The notes under the pieces are model-generated. The model ran no database searches. It saw nothing but the letters and a program-made list of their open reading frames with translations, and had not been told where the DNA came from. Positions 8,127 to 17,498 of a DNA stretch of 51,896 nt are shown here, piece by piece. Origin of the DNA: JBHPGW01 sp042569785. Lineage in GTDB: Bacteria; Planctomycetota; Phycisphaerae; Sedimentisphaerales; Anaerobacaceae. Location of the stretch: NCBI GenBank assembly GCA_042569785.1, contig JBHPGW010000011.1:1-51896 (forward strand). Reading direction: 5' to 3'. Each line of letters starts with the position of its first letter. The stretch's first letter is position 1. The position numbers were made by a program, and so were the translations under genes.

Positions 8127-9455
8127 CTAAGTCCGTCTCTCTCTGTGCCTTCGAGTCAGCAGTCGTATAGGCACCTCCGCTATAGGCAGCATCACACCCA
8201 ACCTGCCCTTAATAAAACGCATATAGTTCTCTTCGAACAGGTCAGGCTTATTAACGAACATCAATATCGTAACCGGGTTAACCGCGATCTGCGTAGCATA
8301 GTAAATCTTGGGCCAGCCTATTTTATTTCGTTTAGTCGCGCCGACTCGTTCAGCCTTGATGATCTCCATCGCCTTATTCAGTTGCACCGTCGGTATCCAC
8401 GTCACCGTCTGCTTGAAAATCTCACTGGACAGATCAAGCACCGTCTTAACGTTCTTACCATCGGTAGCTGTAGTAAAAGCTATCGGAGCCGTCTTAAGTG
8501 CCGGCAGCATCTTAGTCAGATACTCCTCATAATCTTCCGTCGTCGCCTTATCCTTAGCAAGGTCCCACTTGTTAATTACTATTATACAGCTTTTTTGCTG
8601 AGAGGTGATCAACATCGCAAGTTTTTTATCCACCTGTGAGATGGGTAATGCTGCATCTATCAAAAAGAGCACCACGTCAGCCCTGCTTATCGAGCGATTG
8701 ACACGAACATTACTGTAAAATTCGATACTGTCAGCTATCTTCTTTTTCTTGCGCACCCCCGCCGTATCGATCACAACGATAGTTTGACCATCCTTTTCAA
8801 ATCGGACATCGACCGCGTCCCTGGTCGTGCCGGGCACCTCACTGACGATAACCCTCTCATCACCGACCATCGCGTTGACCAGCGTACTCTTGCCGGCGTT
8901 CCGCTTACCGACTATCGCGATCTTCATCACAGCTTTCCTGGGCTTTTCAGAATCCAGATGCTCGACCTCACTGAAGATTTTTTCCAGCAGAACTTCCTTA
9001 TTAAGATTGTTCACCGCCGATATGCACAAAAACTCGCCGAAGCCCAGCTTCACAAACTCCCCCGCCGCCGGGAACATCTTCGCCGAGTCCGCCTTATTAG
9101 CCACACCAATAACATTCAGATCATGCTTGCGGAGCAGCTTAGCTATCGTCTCATCTAAAGGGACGATCCCGTCACGAATATCGACCATGAACAGAGCCAA
9201 ATCAGCCGACTCGATCGCGTTATCTATCTGATGGGCAATATGGTCGCTCAACTCGTCGCTGTCAACAATGCCGTATCCGCCGGTATCGATCAGCTCGAAG
9301 TATTTCTCGTTTCGTTCGATAAAGGTGCTGACCCTGTCGCGCGTAACTCCGGCGGTAGGCTCAACAATACTTATCATCTCACCAGCCAGCGCGTTAAGCA
9401 AACTGCTCTTACCCACGTTAGGCCGACCAATTATCGCCACTCTCGGCACCGCCAT
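8127..9455 (-). CDS. der: Ribosome-assembly GTPase Der (EngA)
   Basis: Der has two tandem GTPase domains and a KH-like C-terminal domain, and it is needed for maturation of the 50S subunit. The 442-residue length is typical. P-loop 1 is GRPNVGKSS (10-18), with the DTGGYG switch motif, NKAD base-recognition motif and SAV. P-loop 2 is GKRNAGKST, with DTAGVRKKKKI and NKWD. The C-terminal KH-like part ends in a basic tail (RRHRERRT). The ATG at 9455 has AGGAG five bases upstream. It is first of the der-cstA pair. No odd residues were noticed. Confidence 0.96.
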   Translation of the reverse strand: MAVPRVAIIGRPNVGKSSLLNALAGEMISIVEPTAGVTRDRVSTFIERNEKYFELIDTGGYGIVDSDELSDHIAHQIDNAIESADLALFMVDIRDGIVPLDETIAKLLRKHDLNVIGVANKADSAKMFPAAGEFVKLGFGEFLCISAVNNLNKEVLLEKIFSEVEHLDSEKPRKAVMKIAIVGKRNAGKSTLVNAMVGDERVIVSEVPGTTRDAVDVRFEKDGQTIVVIDTAGVRKKKKIADSIEFYSNVRVNRSISRADVVLFLIDAALPISQVDKKLAMLITSQQKSCIIVINKWDLAKDKATTEDYEEYLTKMLPALKTAPIAFTTATDGKNVKTVLDLSSEIFKQTVTWIPTVQLNKAMEIIKAERVGATKRNKIGWPKIYYATQIAVNPVTILMFVNKPDLFEENYMRFIKGRLGVMLPIAEVPIRLLTRRHRERRT

Positions 9456-9548
9456 AACAACTCCTAAATCAAAACCAAACCTGTATTATAACACAATCCC
9501 AGAAAAATACAACGCCCACAATTCACCACCAAAAAAGCCCGAAGCGTA

Positions 9549-9577
9549 CCCGCCGCGACGGGACGCGTCGCAGCGGG
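9549..9577. repeat. GC-rich inverted repeat in the der upstream region
   Basis: An 11-base arm, CCCGCCGCGAC (9549-9559), faces GTCGCAGCGGG (9567-9577) with one mismatch and a seven-base loop. It has no T-tract on either side. It lies between divergent genes in a 459-bp gap, in strongly A/T-rich surroundings, which makes the G+C-rich hairpin stand out. Confidence 0.55.
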
Positions 9578-9719
9578 CAGGATTAACACTGATGGCTTGA
9601 AGGTGGGTGGATTGGTAAAAAAATGAGAAAATTATGGAACTGTTTGGCAAGTTTACGCATCTTGAAAAGTGGAAGCGATGGTAAGTTGATAAAAAAAGTT
9701 AAAAAATTTTATTTTTTTC

Positions 9720-9749
9720 TTGCAATATAAGAGAGGGTTGTTGTAAAAT
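9720..9749 (+). promoter_or_regulatory. Candidate promoter for the secreted beta-helix protein
   Basis: TTGCAA (9720-9725) is followed after 18 bp by TAAAAT (9744-9749). It would give a leader of roughly 155 bases before ATG 9915. The rest of the 9456-9914 gap is A/T-rich with a T-run just upstream; no gene is seen in it. Confidence 0.4.
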
Positions 9750-9914
9750 GGTTATAGATAGAGAAGGCAGGCTCACAATATTATATTTTAATCTGTCACT
9801 ATCATAATTCGTACCGAAGTTATCATACCGAGCCAACTTTCCAGAATAAGCTTTTTTTACTAATTTGTTTTGCATATTCGAGTTGGAAAATACAGACTAA
9901 AGCTGGAGGAAAAA

Positions 9915-12900
9915 ATGAAAAATCTGCTCTTTATTTTAGCATCTCTCTTATTAGCGGTTCCCTGTTTTTCCGAGATAATCATTGTCGATGACGATTGGCC
10001 TTACGACTTTGAAACGATCCAAAAGGCAATCGACTATGCGGCTAATGGTGATTATATCTTTGTGTTTCCGGGGACATATAACGAAGATATAAGTTTCAAT
10101 GGAAAAAATGTTCTTCTGACATCAACGGACCCAAACAATCCTGCAGCTACAATTATTCAAGGGACAGGTTCCGGATCAGTTGTAACTTTCTCCGGCAGTG
10201 AGAATGAAACTTGTGTGTTGCGAGGCTTAACAATTACCGGCGGTAACACCTCTGGCAATGGCGGCGGAATTATAGGTTATGGTACCGCCGCCGTGATCAC
10301 AAATTGCATTGTCACAGACAATGTCGCTGTTGGTGACGGTGGTGGTTTATACGGGTGTTCGGGTGAAATTACAAATTCTACTATCAGCAACAACACAGCA
10401 TATAGAGGTGGAGGACTGAGATGGTGCTTTGGTACCATCAGCAACTGTACGATCTCCGGGAACACAGCTGATCAAGGCGGTGGTGGAATATCGAATTCCG
10501 GAACTATTACAGATTGCATAATAACGAACAACTCCGCTATGAGTGGGGGCGGGCTTTCTTATTGTGGCAATTCAATAAATAATTGTATTATCAGCAATAA
10601 TACCGCTAGTAGTGGCGCAGGATTGTATGAATGTCACGGCACGATTATCAACAGTATCATCAATAATAATGAAGCCAGTAATGATGGAGGAGGAATAAGT
10701 GGAAGCCGGAATGGCGATATTATTAATTGTATTATCGCTTTTAATATTGCTCAAGATGATGGTGGGGGAATAGATGGTGACAATAGCGATATTAGAAATA
10801 CCATAATATGGGGTAATTTCGCAGGTGATCAGGGGGACCAGTTCTGTTCTAGCGGCGGCTATACTACTACACTTCGCACAGAATATAGTTGTGTTCAAGG
10901 CGGTGCTTATGGTTTTAGCAACATAGATGTCGATCCATTGTTTGTAGACGCTAATAATGGAGACTTTCATCTATTACCCCACTCACAATGTATTGACGGC
11001 GGGACAAATGACCTTATTGCTGTGTACAGCCTTCTTGAGAATGATTTAGACGGCAATGTGCGGCCAGTAGACGGTGATAATGATGGAACAGCGACATCAG
11101 ATATTGGGGTATACGAGTCACTGGCAAACATTGAGCCGGTACTTTATTCTTCTTTATCTGAGATAACACTTTATGCATTTGATCAGAACATCGTCGAGCA
11201 GCAGTTTGTAATCAGCAACAGAGGTACTGGAATCCTGGATTGGACAACAAGTTTGGATTGTGCGTGGCTTGAGATCGATCCATACCAGGGCAGTACTAAT
11301 GGCAGTGGCGATGTAATTACCCTAACAGCGGATATTGCCGTCTTAAGTGTCGGTACTTACAGTTGCGAGATTGTAGTATCTGATCCCTGCGCGATCAACA
11401 GTCCAATGAGTATACCGGTCAATTTAATAATAGGTGACACATTGCTGGTCCCTTCACAATATTCTACGATTCAGGGTGCGATAGATATATCTAATGACGG
11501 TGACACAATCATTGTTGAGCCCAATACTTATTATGAAAATATCAATTATTTTGGTAAAGCGATAAAGCTTCGAAGCAGTGACCCTGATAATTGGGAGACA
11601 GTAAAAAGTACTATTATTGACGGTGACGACGACGGCAGTTGTGTAGTTTTTTGGTATCATGAAGACCGTAATAGTATTTTAGAGGGTTTTACGCTAACCA
11701 ATGGAATTGGATCATATAGTTATTATAATTCTAACTTCTTTGATTTTGATGATGAAGGTATAGGTGGCGGAATATATTGCAAGTCCAGTTCTCCTACGAT
11801 ACGTAACTGCAATGTTACAAAAAATGGTCAAGAATGGGGTGGTGCACCAACATATGGTGGTGGAATCGCTCTTGCGGGAGATTGCAGTGCGAATATCATT
11901 AATTGTTTTATTACCGATAATTTTGCACATGATAAGGGGCCAGGTATTTTTATTTACGGTGACTATCCTGAAAGAGCTATGAGTAGCATTGTAAACTGTA
12001 CTATTGCCAATAACAGATCCTCATCGGATCAATCAAAATATGAAGTTGAATGTCGAAACGTTAGAACTACTATTTCCAATACGATCATATGGGGTGAGAT
12101 CGACAGCCTGGCAATAACAGAACCATTGTTGGTTACTTATTCATGTATAAAATCAGCTGCTGTCACGATAGGTTATGACTATGATTCCACACCTTATGAT
12201 CCTACAACAGCTGGGGGTAATATAAGTGGATATCCATATTTTATAAACAACTCATATGGCAGTGCTTTAGAATTTGGCGACTACCACCTTCTCGAAAATT
12301 CAAGCTGCATAGATGCCGGTGACCCATGTTTTGATAATATTATTCAAAAAGATATCGATGGTCAGACAAGAATTATGAGAGAAAGAATTGATATTGGTGC
12401 TGATGAAGCTGCACCAACAATAACTGTAATCAAGCCAAATACCGATGTCGTATTGATCTCCGACAGTATACATTGGATCGAGTGGGTAAGTTTTGGTGTC
12501 GATAGTAATGTTGATGTTTCTTACAGTATCAACGGTGGAGTTGACTGGGACGTTATTGAGGCTAATGTTGTCGATAGCGGCAGTTATATTTGGGCTACAC
12601 CTGCCGGGGTTAACTCGGAGCAGTGTGTGGTTTCGGTATTACCAAATAATGGTGACGTTAATGTTATCAGTTATGACAGCGGGATGTTTACTATTCATCC
12701 GGATATCCCGGGGATGTATTTTCCGTCGCGGTGGGAGACGCTGGGCGGCGGATTTGACAGGGCTGGTTTGAGTGGTGATGTTGGGCCGGAGACTGGGTGT
12801 GTGAAATGGCAGTTCGAGGCGGGCGGGGCTGTGTCGGCTGGTATTACGGTAGGGCCTGTGGATCTGGTGCATATCGGCTGTGAAGACGGAAAGGTGTATA

Positions 12901-14231
12901 CGCTGTTTGATGACGGTACGGTTGCGTGGATATTTGACACGAATTCGCCAATTGTGTGCTCTCCTACTGTTGGACCTGACAGTTCGGTATATTTCGGGAC
13001 TCAGGACGGAAGGTTATATGCCCTTAGTCTCGTCGGGAGCGTTCGCTGGACGCATGATATGGGGGGCAGGGTTTACTCATCTGTGGCGATCGGTGAGGAT
13101 GGCAGGGTGTTCGCGGCTTCGACCGATGGGACACTTTACGCCCTTGATCATGACGGCAGCGAGTTGTGGAGTTTCCAGACGAGCGGTTCGGATGTTTCCG
13201 GCGGGGCGATCTTCGCTTCGCCTACGATAGGAGCAGATGGAACGGTGTATACAGCTGGTTTTTACGATCCGAATCTGTACGCACTGGACCCGAATGACGG
13301 CAGTATAAAATGGGTGTGTAATTTTGGTAAGCCTGTAAGTCATCTTGGCGTAAAAGGAGGTATGCCTTTCGCTTCGCCGGTAGTTGGTGACGACGGGACG
13401 ATATATATGTCATTAGTGCTCGACCCGAATTTGTTCGCGATCAATCCTGCTGACGGGAATGTTATCTGGGCAACGAATTTGGCTGATCCATGCTCGACAG
13501 ACGCTAACTCTTACTATAGTCAGGTTTACGGGGACAGCAGTTGTTTTTCTGAGCCGGCGTTGGGAGCGGATGGAACTATTTATGTCAGCTTCGATGATCC
13601 GTTTTTGCGTGCGGTCGATCCTAACGGTAGTATCAAATGGAGGACTCGGCTTGGCCAGCTTGGCGGCTTTACATTGACGGTCGCCGCTGACGGAACTATC
13701 TACGCGGCAAGCGATGATAAGAATCTTTACGTTGTCGATGCTAACGGCTGGGAGATCGCCCGATTTGCCGGAGAGGATTGGCTCAGTTTTCCTGTTATAA
13801 CTTCGGATAATACTATCATAGTAAGTGACTCCAATAATAAGATATGGGCAATCTCGAATGACAGTTGCGATGGACAGGGCCCTGACCTGCACTGGATCGC
13901 GGATCTGAACCTCGATGGGAATATTAACTTTGTTGATTTCGCGATCATGGCAGCGGATTGGCTTAACTGTAATGATGTATATGGGCCTTGCGGATTTGAA
14001 GAAGGCGCAGAACAACCCCAGGAGTTTTTTGCAGGTGATATTGATCTGGACAGATATGTTTATACCCTTGACCTGGCGGAGATAATAAACAGATGGCTCG
14101 GCGACTATGTGCCAAGAGAGACCAGAATCCCGCAGCCTGGACTGCCGACCGGTTGGCCGCACCCTGAACCGCCGCCAGAACCTGAGCCTGAGCCGGATCC
14201 AGATCCGCCAGAAGATCCACCAGCATTATAA
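9915..14231 (+). CDS. Large secreted beta-helix / PQQ-propeller protein with dockerin-like C-terminus
   Basis: This is a 1438-residue exported modular protein. In order it has a signal peptide (1-19), a right-handed beta-helix of roughly 20-residue repeats rich in NCTISGNTA and GGGI patterns (20-400), a BACON-like beta-sandwich (about 408-505), a second beta-helix (508-832), an Ig-like domain with W..S.G......YS.NGG (833-932), PQQ-type propeller repeats with YALD.DG...W (935-1315), a dockerin-like pair of calcium loops starting DLNLDGNINF and DIDLDRYVYT (1328-1395) and a Pro/Glu-rich tail. Such proteins are thought to sit on or outside the cell; binding partners and substrates are unknown. 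GGAGGA is four bases before ATG 9915, which is preferred over the frame start at 9870. Codon use shifts to G-rich after about 12.7 kb, near the start of the propeller. Confidence 0.85.
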   Translation: MKNLLFILASLLLAVPCFSEIIIVDDDWPYDFETIQKAIDYAANGDYIFVFPGTYNEDISFNGKNVLLTSTDPNNPAATIIQGTGSGSVVTFSGSENETCVLRGLTITGGNTSGNGGGIIGYGTAAVITNCIVTDNVAVGDGGGLYGCSGEITNSTISNNTAYRGGGLRWCFGTISNCTISGNTADQGGGGISNSGTITDCIITNNSAMSGGGLSYCGNSINNCIISNNTASSGAGLYECHGTIINSIINNNEASNDGGGISGSRNGDIINCIIAFNIAQDDGGGIDGDNSDIRNTIIWGNFAGDQGDQFCSSGGYTTTLRTEYSCVQGGAYGFSNIDVDPLFVDANNGDFHLLPHSQCIDGGTNDLIAVYSLLENDLDGNVRPVDGDNDGTATSDIGVYESLANIEPVLYSSLSEITLYAFDQNIVEQQFVISNRGTGILDWTTSLDCAWLEIDPYQGSTNGSGDVITLTADIAVLSVGTYSCEIVVSDPCAINSPMSIPVNLIIGDTLLVPSQYSTIQGAIDISNDGDTIIVEPNTYYENINYFGKAIKLRSSDPDNWETVKSTIIDGDDDGSCVVFWYHEDRNSILEGFTLTNGIGSYSYYNSNFFDFDDEGIGGGIYCKSSSPTIRNCNVTKNGQEWGGAPTYGGGIALAGDCSANIINCFITDNFAHDKGPGIFIYGDYPERAMSSIVNCTIANNRSSSDQSKYEVECRNVRTTISNTIIWGEIDSLAITEPLLVTYSCIKSAAVTIGYDYDSTPYDPTTAGGNISGYPYFINNSYGSALEFGDYHLLENSSCIDAGDPCFDNIIQKDIDGQTRIMRERIDIGADEAAPTITVIKPNTDVVLISDSIHWIEWVSFGVDSNVDVSYSINGGVDWDVIEANVVDSGSYIWATPAGVNSEQCVVSVLPNNGDVNVISYDSGMFTIHPDIPGMYFPSRWETLGGGFDRAGLSGDVGPETGCVKWQFEAGGAVSAGITVGPVDLVHIGCEDGKVYTLFDDGTVAWIFDTNSPIVCSPTVGPDSSVYFGTQDGRLYALSLVGSVRWTHDMGGRVYSSVAIGEDGRVFAASTDGTLYALDHDGSELWSFQTSGSDVSGGAIFASPTIGADGTVYTAGFYDPNLYALDPNDGSIKWVCNFGKPVSHLGVKGGMPFASPVVGDDGTIYMSLVLDPNLFAINPADGNVIWATNLADPCSTDANSYYSQVYGDSSCFSEPALGADGTIYVSFDDPFLRAVDPNGSIKWRTRLGQLGGFTLTVAADGTIYAASDDKNLYVVDANGWEIARFAGEDWLSFPVITSDNTIIVSDSNNKIWAISNDSCDGQGPDLHWIADLNLDGNINFVDFAIMAADWLNCNDVYGPCGFEEGAEQPQEFFAGDIDLDRYVYTLDLAEIINRWLGDYVPRETRIPQPGLPTGWPHPEPPPEPEPEPDPDPPEDPPAL

Positions 14232-14292
14232 TAAAAAGCGAGCTTACGCTATGATAATTAGACACGATACCGAATACGGGAGACATGATAAA

Positions 14293-15084
14293 ATGAAATC
14301 GAGAACTGGTTTTACGAAGAAGGATTTGATCGTTTTTCTGATATGCTTTTGTTTTGTTCTGCTGAACCTTGCGGCAATCGGGAGCAGTGGACGTGAGGCG
14401 GCTAAGAAGGCTATCTGTCTTGCGAACGTTCGCGGGACCATGCTGGCGGTGCGGTCATATTGCGAGAACAATGACGACTACCTGCCAATTGGACGCAGCG
14501 GCTTTGTGAATGTGTATATGAGCTTGATCGACCTGCCGGTTCTATTGACGCGTGAGGGATTTGACCAGAGAAAACTGCATTGTCCGGGTGACATTAGGAA
14601 ACCTGGTTCAGTTACAGCCTGGATGGAAATCTGGTACAATAACCCCGACGGTTTTGTTGCTGATTGCTGGTTGAATGGTGTTATACCCAGCTGGACAACT
14701 AATCGTCCTGACTTTAGCTATATCTGGCCAAGCAAGATGTTCCTGGAGGTTGACCCGTATATAAGACTGCCCGTTTGGGTTTACGGAGTTAAAAGCTGGA
14801 AGCTCGAGGATGTCAGGCATCCGTCGAGATTGATCGCTTATAGCGACTTTGCCTATGTGGGGGGCGCCTCTAATCCCTGGCCTCATAGCTACAAGGGGGA
14901 AAAAGGTATATTGGGCGGCTTTGTCGATGGACATTCAGCATACTATTACACATCTGAACTGGACATTGAAAGACAGCATGAATTTACCGGGTATGACATC
15001 ACATATGAGGGTAGTTATGGTCCAGACTATTATAGTACAAGCTATACAATCGACGGTATTAAGGGTTATGACGTTTTGGAGTAA
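14293..15084 (+). CDS. Pseudopilin-like protein with type IV prepilin N-terminus
   Basis: The 263-residue product begins MKSRTGFTKKDLIVFLIC, a prepilin peptidase site (G|FTKKD) followed by a single hydrophobic helix (about 12-32). Position +5 is Asp instead of the usual Glu. The C-terminal half has GGFVDGHSAYYY, resembling the DG(H) end motif of planctomycete DUF1559-type proteins. Such proteins are likely processed and anchored through a type II secretion or pilus-like machine; what this one does is unknown. GGGAGA nine bases before ATG 14293 selects this start over ATG 14251 and over the longer frame that overlaps the upstream gene. It lies 61 bp after the secreted modular protein, so they may be cotranscribed and exported by related routes. 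Confidence 0.75.
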   Translation: MKSRTGFTKKDLIVFLICFCFVLLNLAAIGSSGREAAKKAICLANVRGTMLAVRSYCENNDDYLPIGRSGFVNVYMSLIDLPVLLTREGFDQRKLHCPGDIRKPGSVTAWMEIWYNNPDGFVADCWLNGVIPSWTTNRPDFSYIWPSKMFLEVDPYIRLPVWVYGVKSWKLEDVRHPSRLIAYSDFAYVGGASNPWPHSYKGEKGILGGFVDGHSAYYYTSELDIERQHEFTGYDITYEGSYGPDYYSTSYTIDGIKGYDVLE

Positions 15085-15185
15085 GTACAAAAGCACGAAG
15101 AATATCGAATGTCGAACAAGGAATTCTGAATTATGAATTGCAACCTCGCACAAGAGCATAAGTGTATATAAGAGGTTTGGGTGGT

Positions 15186-16115
15186 TTATCTTGAGAACCA
15201 TCTTCTTCGTTTGTGTCTGTATGTGTCTATCCAGCAGAATGGCAGTGTTGAGAATCGGCCTATAGCTAAGTATAGGCCTACGAGTTTGATGGCTATCAGG
15301 TTGAGTATGTTTTTGGGGTGTTTTGTTTTGTAGTCCGCAGCCTTGGCGAATACCAGAGGGTTCCAGTTGAATTTTCCGTCGACGAGGGTTAGGTTGTGTG
15401 TTCGGTACAGTGAGAGGTCGCCGGAGTGTTTTCGATTGTATCTTAGATGCGTTGGATTGCTGGGGTGGATCATGTAAAATGGCGCACTTATGATAAGGCA
15501 TGCGTCGTCGCGCAGGTAGCTGACAAGGGTCTCGACGAAACTGTGGGGGTCTGGGACGTGCTCGAGAACATCGAGGCAGATCACTACGTCGTAAGCGCTG
15601 GAAGGAATCCGGTTTTGGTCTGTTAAGATGGTTACGTCAGCGTTACATTCCGCGAAGAGTTTTTTTGCGAAGGCCTGTGTGTAGCCGGAAACTTCAAAAT
15701 ATGTCACGTCATAGCCCAGCAAGTCAAGGTACGCGGAATCTACGCCCAGGCCGTCACCTATACATAAAATATTTGCCGACTTTTCAGTACAGCGTTGCAG
15801 GTATCTTGCGAGCCATTTACGCGCTGAGCGTTTGGCTCTGTTACAGTTCCAGATCGCCAGCTCGTAAAGAAACGCATCGGTCTGGTCGTAAAACTGTTCC
15901 AACTGACTGCTCCATTTATATGGTTCCAGGCCTGAATCCTCGAAGTGACGCATTACATTGGTGCCTTGATAGTCGTATTCGGCACGCAGCCTTTCTGTGA
16001 CAATGTTTTCGGGGGTGCCGGTCAGTTCGCTGATCCAGGCAACGGTTTTATGCTCACTCCAAAATGGTTCGAGTAAAGCGGTGGGTAATTTGGTTTGTGT
16101 AATTGTGTCAGTCAT
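15186..16115 (-). CDS. Class I SAM-dependent methyltransferase
   Basis: The 309-residue protein has a central Rossmann-type methyltransferase domain. Motif I is ILCIGDGLGVDSAYL (116-130), then an acidic strand end (YFEVSG, 139-144), and the post-motif CLDVLEHVPDP (180-190). The substrate is not readable; the N-terminal 110 residues are helical and have no known motif. It is the last gene of the minus-strand run and begins 24 bp after serS, so it is transcribed with the acyl-assembly genes. A role in modifying the product of that cluster is possible but is inference only. No clear ribosome binding site precedes ATG 16115. After its stop, the 100-bp stretch to 15085 is A/T-rich with AATTC-type repeats. 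Confidence 0.8.
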   Translation of the reverse strand: MTDTITQTKLPTALLEPFWSEHKTVAWISELTGTPENIVTERLRAEYDYQGTNVMRHFEDSGLEPYKWSSQLEQFYDQTDAFLYELAIWNCNRAKRSARKWLARYLQRCTEKSANILCIGDGLGVDSAYLDLLGYDVTYFEVSGYTQAFAKKLFAECNADVTILTDQNRIPSSAYDVVICLDVLEHVPDPHSFVETLVSYLRDDACLIISAPFYMIHPSNPTHLRYNRKHSGDLSLYRTHNLTLVDGKFNWNPLVFAKAADYKTKHPKNILNLIAIKLVGLYLAIGRFSTLPFCWIDTYRHKRRRWFSR

Positions 16116-16139
16116 TTAGGTATTGGGCGAATCTGTATT

Positions 16140-17420
16140 TTATTTTTCAGGCTTTGTGATTTTTTCTTTTCCGGCCATGTATTGTCTTAGGGGTTTTGGG
16201 ATTGTTATTGAGCCGTCGGGGTTTTGGTTTAGTTCCAGGATGGGGATCAGTACTCTCGGGCTGGCTATTACGGTATTATTGAGGGTGTGACAGAAAAGGT
16301 TTTTGCCGGCGTCGGGGTCTTTGTAACGCAGGTTCATGCGTCTGGCCTGGAAGTCGTAAAACTTACTTGCGCTGTGGGTCTCGCAGTAATTTTCGCGTGA
16401 AGGCATCCATGCTTCTATGTCGAATTTTTTGGCCTGGCCCCTGCCTAAGTCGCCGGTACAAACGGCTACTATGCGATAGGGCAGGTTCAATGCCTTCATT
16501 ACAGCTTCGGAGTTGGCTAAGATTTCTTCATGGAATTTTGCGCTTTCGTCGTCGCTGTTTTTGCAGATGATGACCTGTTCGACTTTGTCGAATTGGTGTA
16601 TTCTGTATAGGCCGTAGGTGTCTTTGCCGGCGGCTCCTGCTTCGCGTCTGAAACAGCTCGACATCGCGACGAATTTTTTCGGTAGTTCGTCAGCCTTTAA
16701 TATCTCGGACATGTGATACGCGGTCATAGGGACTTCGGCTGTCCCAACCAGGCTTAGGTTGTCTCTTTCCATCTGGTAGGTCTGCTCTTCGGAGCCGGGG
16801 AAGTAGCCTGTACCTCGCATGACTTCGTCCTTTGCCAAGAGCGGTACCGAAAGAGGAAGATAGCCTTTGCCGAGCATATAGTCCATAGCGAAACGCAAAA
16901 CGGCCCAGTGCAGTAAAGCGCCGTCGCCTTTTAAAAAGTAGTTCCGTGTGCCGGCTAATTTAACGCCTCGCTCGATATCTACGATGTCCAAATCCAGAGC
17001 CAACTGCATATGGTCCTTCGGCTCAAAGTCGAATTGGCGTATCTTACCTTCTTTTCTTATTTCGATATTTTCGGTATCGTCAACGCCTACGGGGACATCT
17101 TCGTCGGCTGGTTGAGGGACCTGCTGAGAAAGTTCGTCAAACTCAGGGGCAAGGTTCTTTACTTTTTCGTTTAGTTTGGCTTCTTGTTTTTTTAATTCGG
17201 TCAGTTCGGTAAGAGCGTTTTGCTTTTCCTTGTCAGCTAACTTTGGTATTGATTTACCGATAGCATTTTTTTGTGTTGTTATTTCCTGGAGCTTGGCTTT
17301 GACGTCCCTCAAGGCTGAATCAACTTCGAGCAGCCTATCGATATCGACTTTGAATTTTTTGTCGGTGGCGGCTTTTTTGTATTTATCGGGATTTTCTCTT
17401 ATTAGTTTTATATCGATCAT
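16140..17420 (-). CDS. serS: Seryl-tRNA synthetase
   Basis: SerRS charges tRNA-Ser. The 426-residue length is standard. The N-terminal arm (about 25-105) is the expected long antiparallel coiled coil rich in K, E and L. The class II core shows motif 2 as SSCFRREAGAAGKDT and the following YRIHQFDKVE, then ETHSASKFYDFQARR and the motif 3 region with ASPRVLIPILE. The motif 3 lead-in reads LNNTVIAS where many bacteria have LNGSGLAV. The gene starts 78 bp after fabF; an inverted repeat lies in that gap. Being inside an acyl-assembly operon is unusual for a housekeeping synthetase but is probably just shared transcription. Confidence 0.96.
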   Translation of the reverse strand: MIDIKLIRENPDKYKKAATDKKFKVDIDRLLEVDSALRDVKAKLQEITTQKNAIGKSIPKLADKEKQNALTELTELKKQEAKLNEKVKNLAPEFDELSQQVPQPADEDVPVGVDDTENIEIRKEGKIRQFDFEPKDHMQLALDLDIVDIERGVKLAGTRNYFLKGDGALLHWAVLRFAMDYMLGKGYLPLSVPLLAKDEVMRGTGYFPGSEEQTYQMERDNLSLVGTAEVPMTAYHMSEILKADELPKKFVAMSSCFRREAGAAGKDTYGLYRIHQFDKVEQVIICKNSDDESAKFHEEILANSEAVMKALNLPYRIVAVCTGDLGRGQAKKFDIEAWMPSRENYCETHSASKFYDFQARRMNLRYKDPDAGKNLFCHTLNNTVIASPRVLIPILELNQNPDGSITIPKPLRQYMAGKEKITKPEK

Positions 17421-17455
17421 TTTTCGTATCTCATATTATATCAAATTTAAGATAT

Positions 17456-17476
17456 CCCCCAATTTTACATTGGGGG
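17456..17476 (-). repeat. Inverted repeat between fabF and serS
   Basis: CCCCCAAT (17456-17463) faces ATTGGGGG (17469-17476) around TTTAC, an eight-base perfect stem. It lies downstream of fabF and before serS on the transcribed minus strand, where it could reduce read-through or protect the upstream mRNA. Its CCCCCAA..TTGGGGG core resembles the first hairpin of the dispersed repeats at 74-123 and 39674-39725, but the flanks differ. Confidence 0.5.
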
Positions 17477-17498
17477 CTCGTCTAAAAACTACTTCAGG

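Noticed and set aside
13413..14162. Open frame of 249 residues antisense to the secreted modular protein
   Set aside because: It lies wholly within a clear gene, shows no known motif, and is explained by codon bias of the propeller and dockerin-like part.
15085..15185. tRNA or small RNA gene in the gap
   Set aside because: No cloverleaf or TTCGA arm; A/T-rich tandem motif only. No tRNA arm was found elsewhere in the window either.
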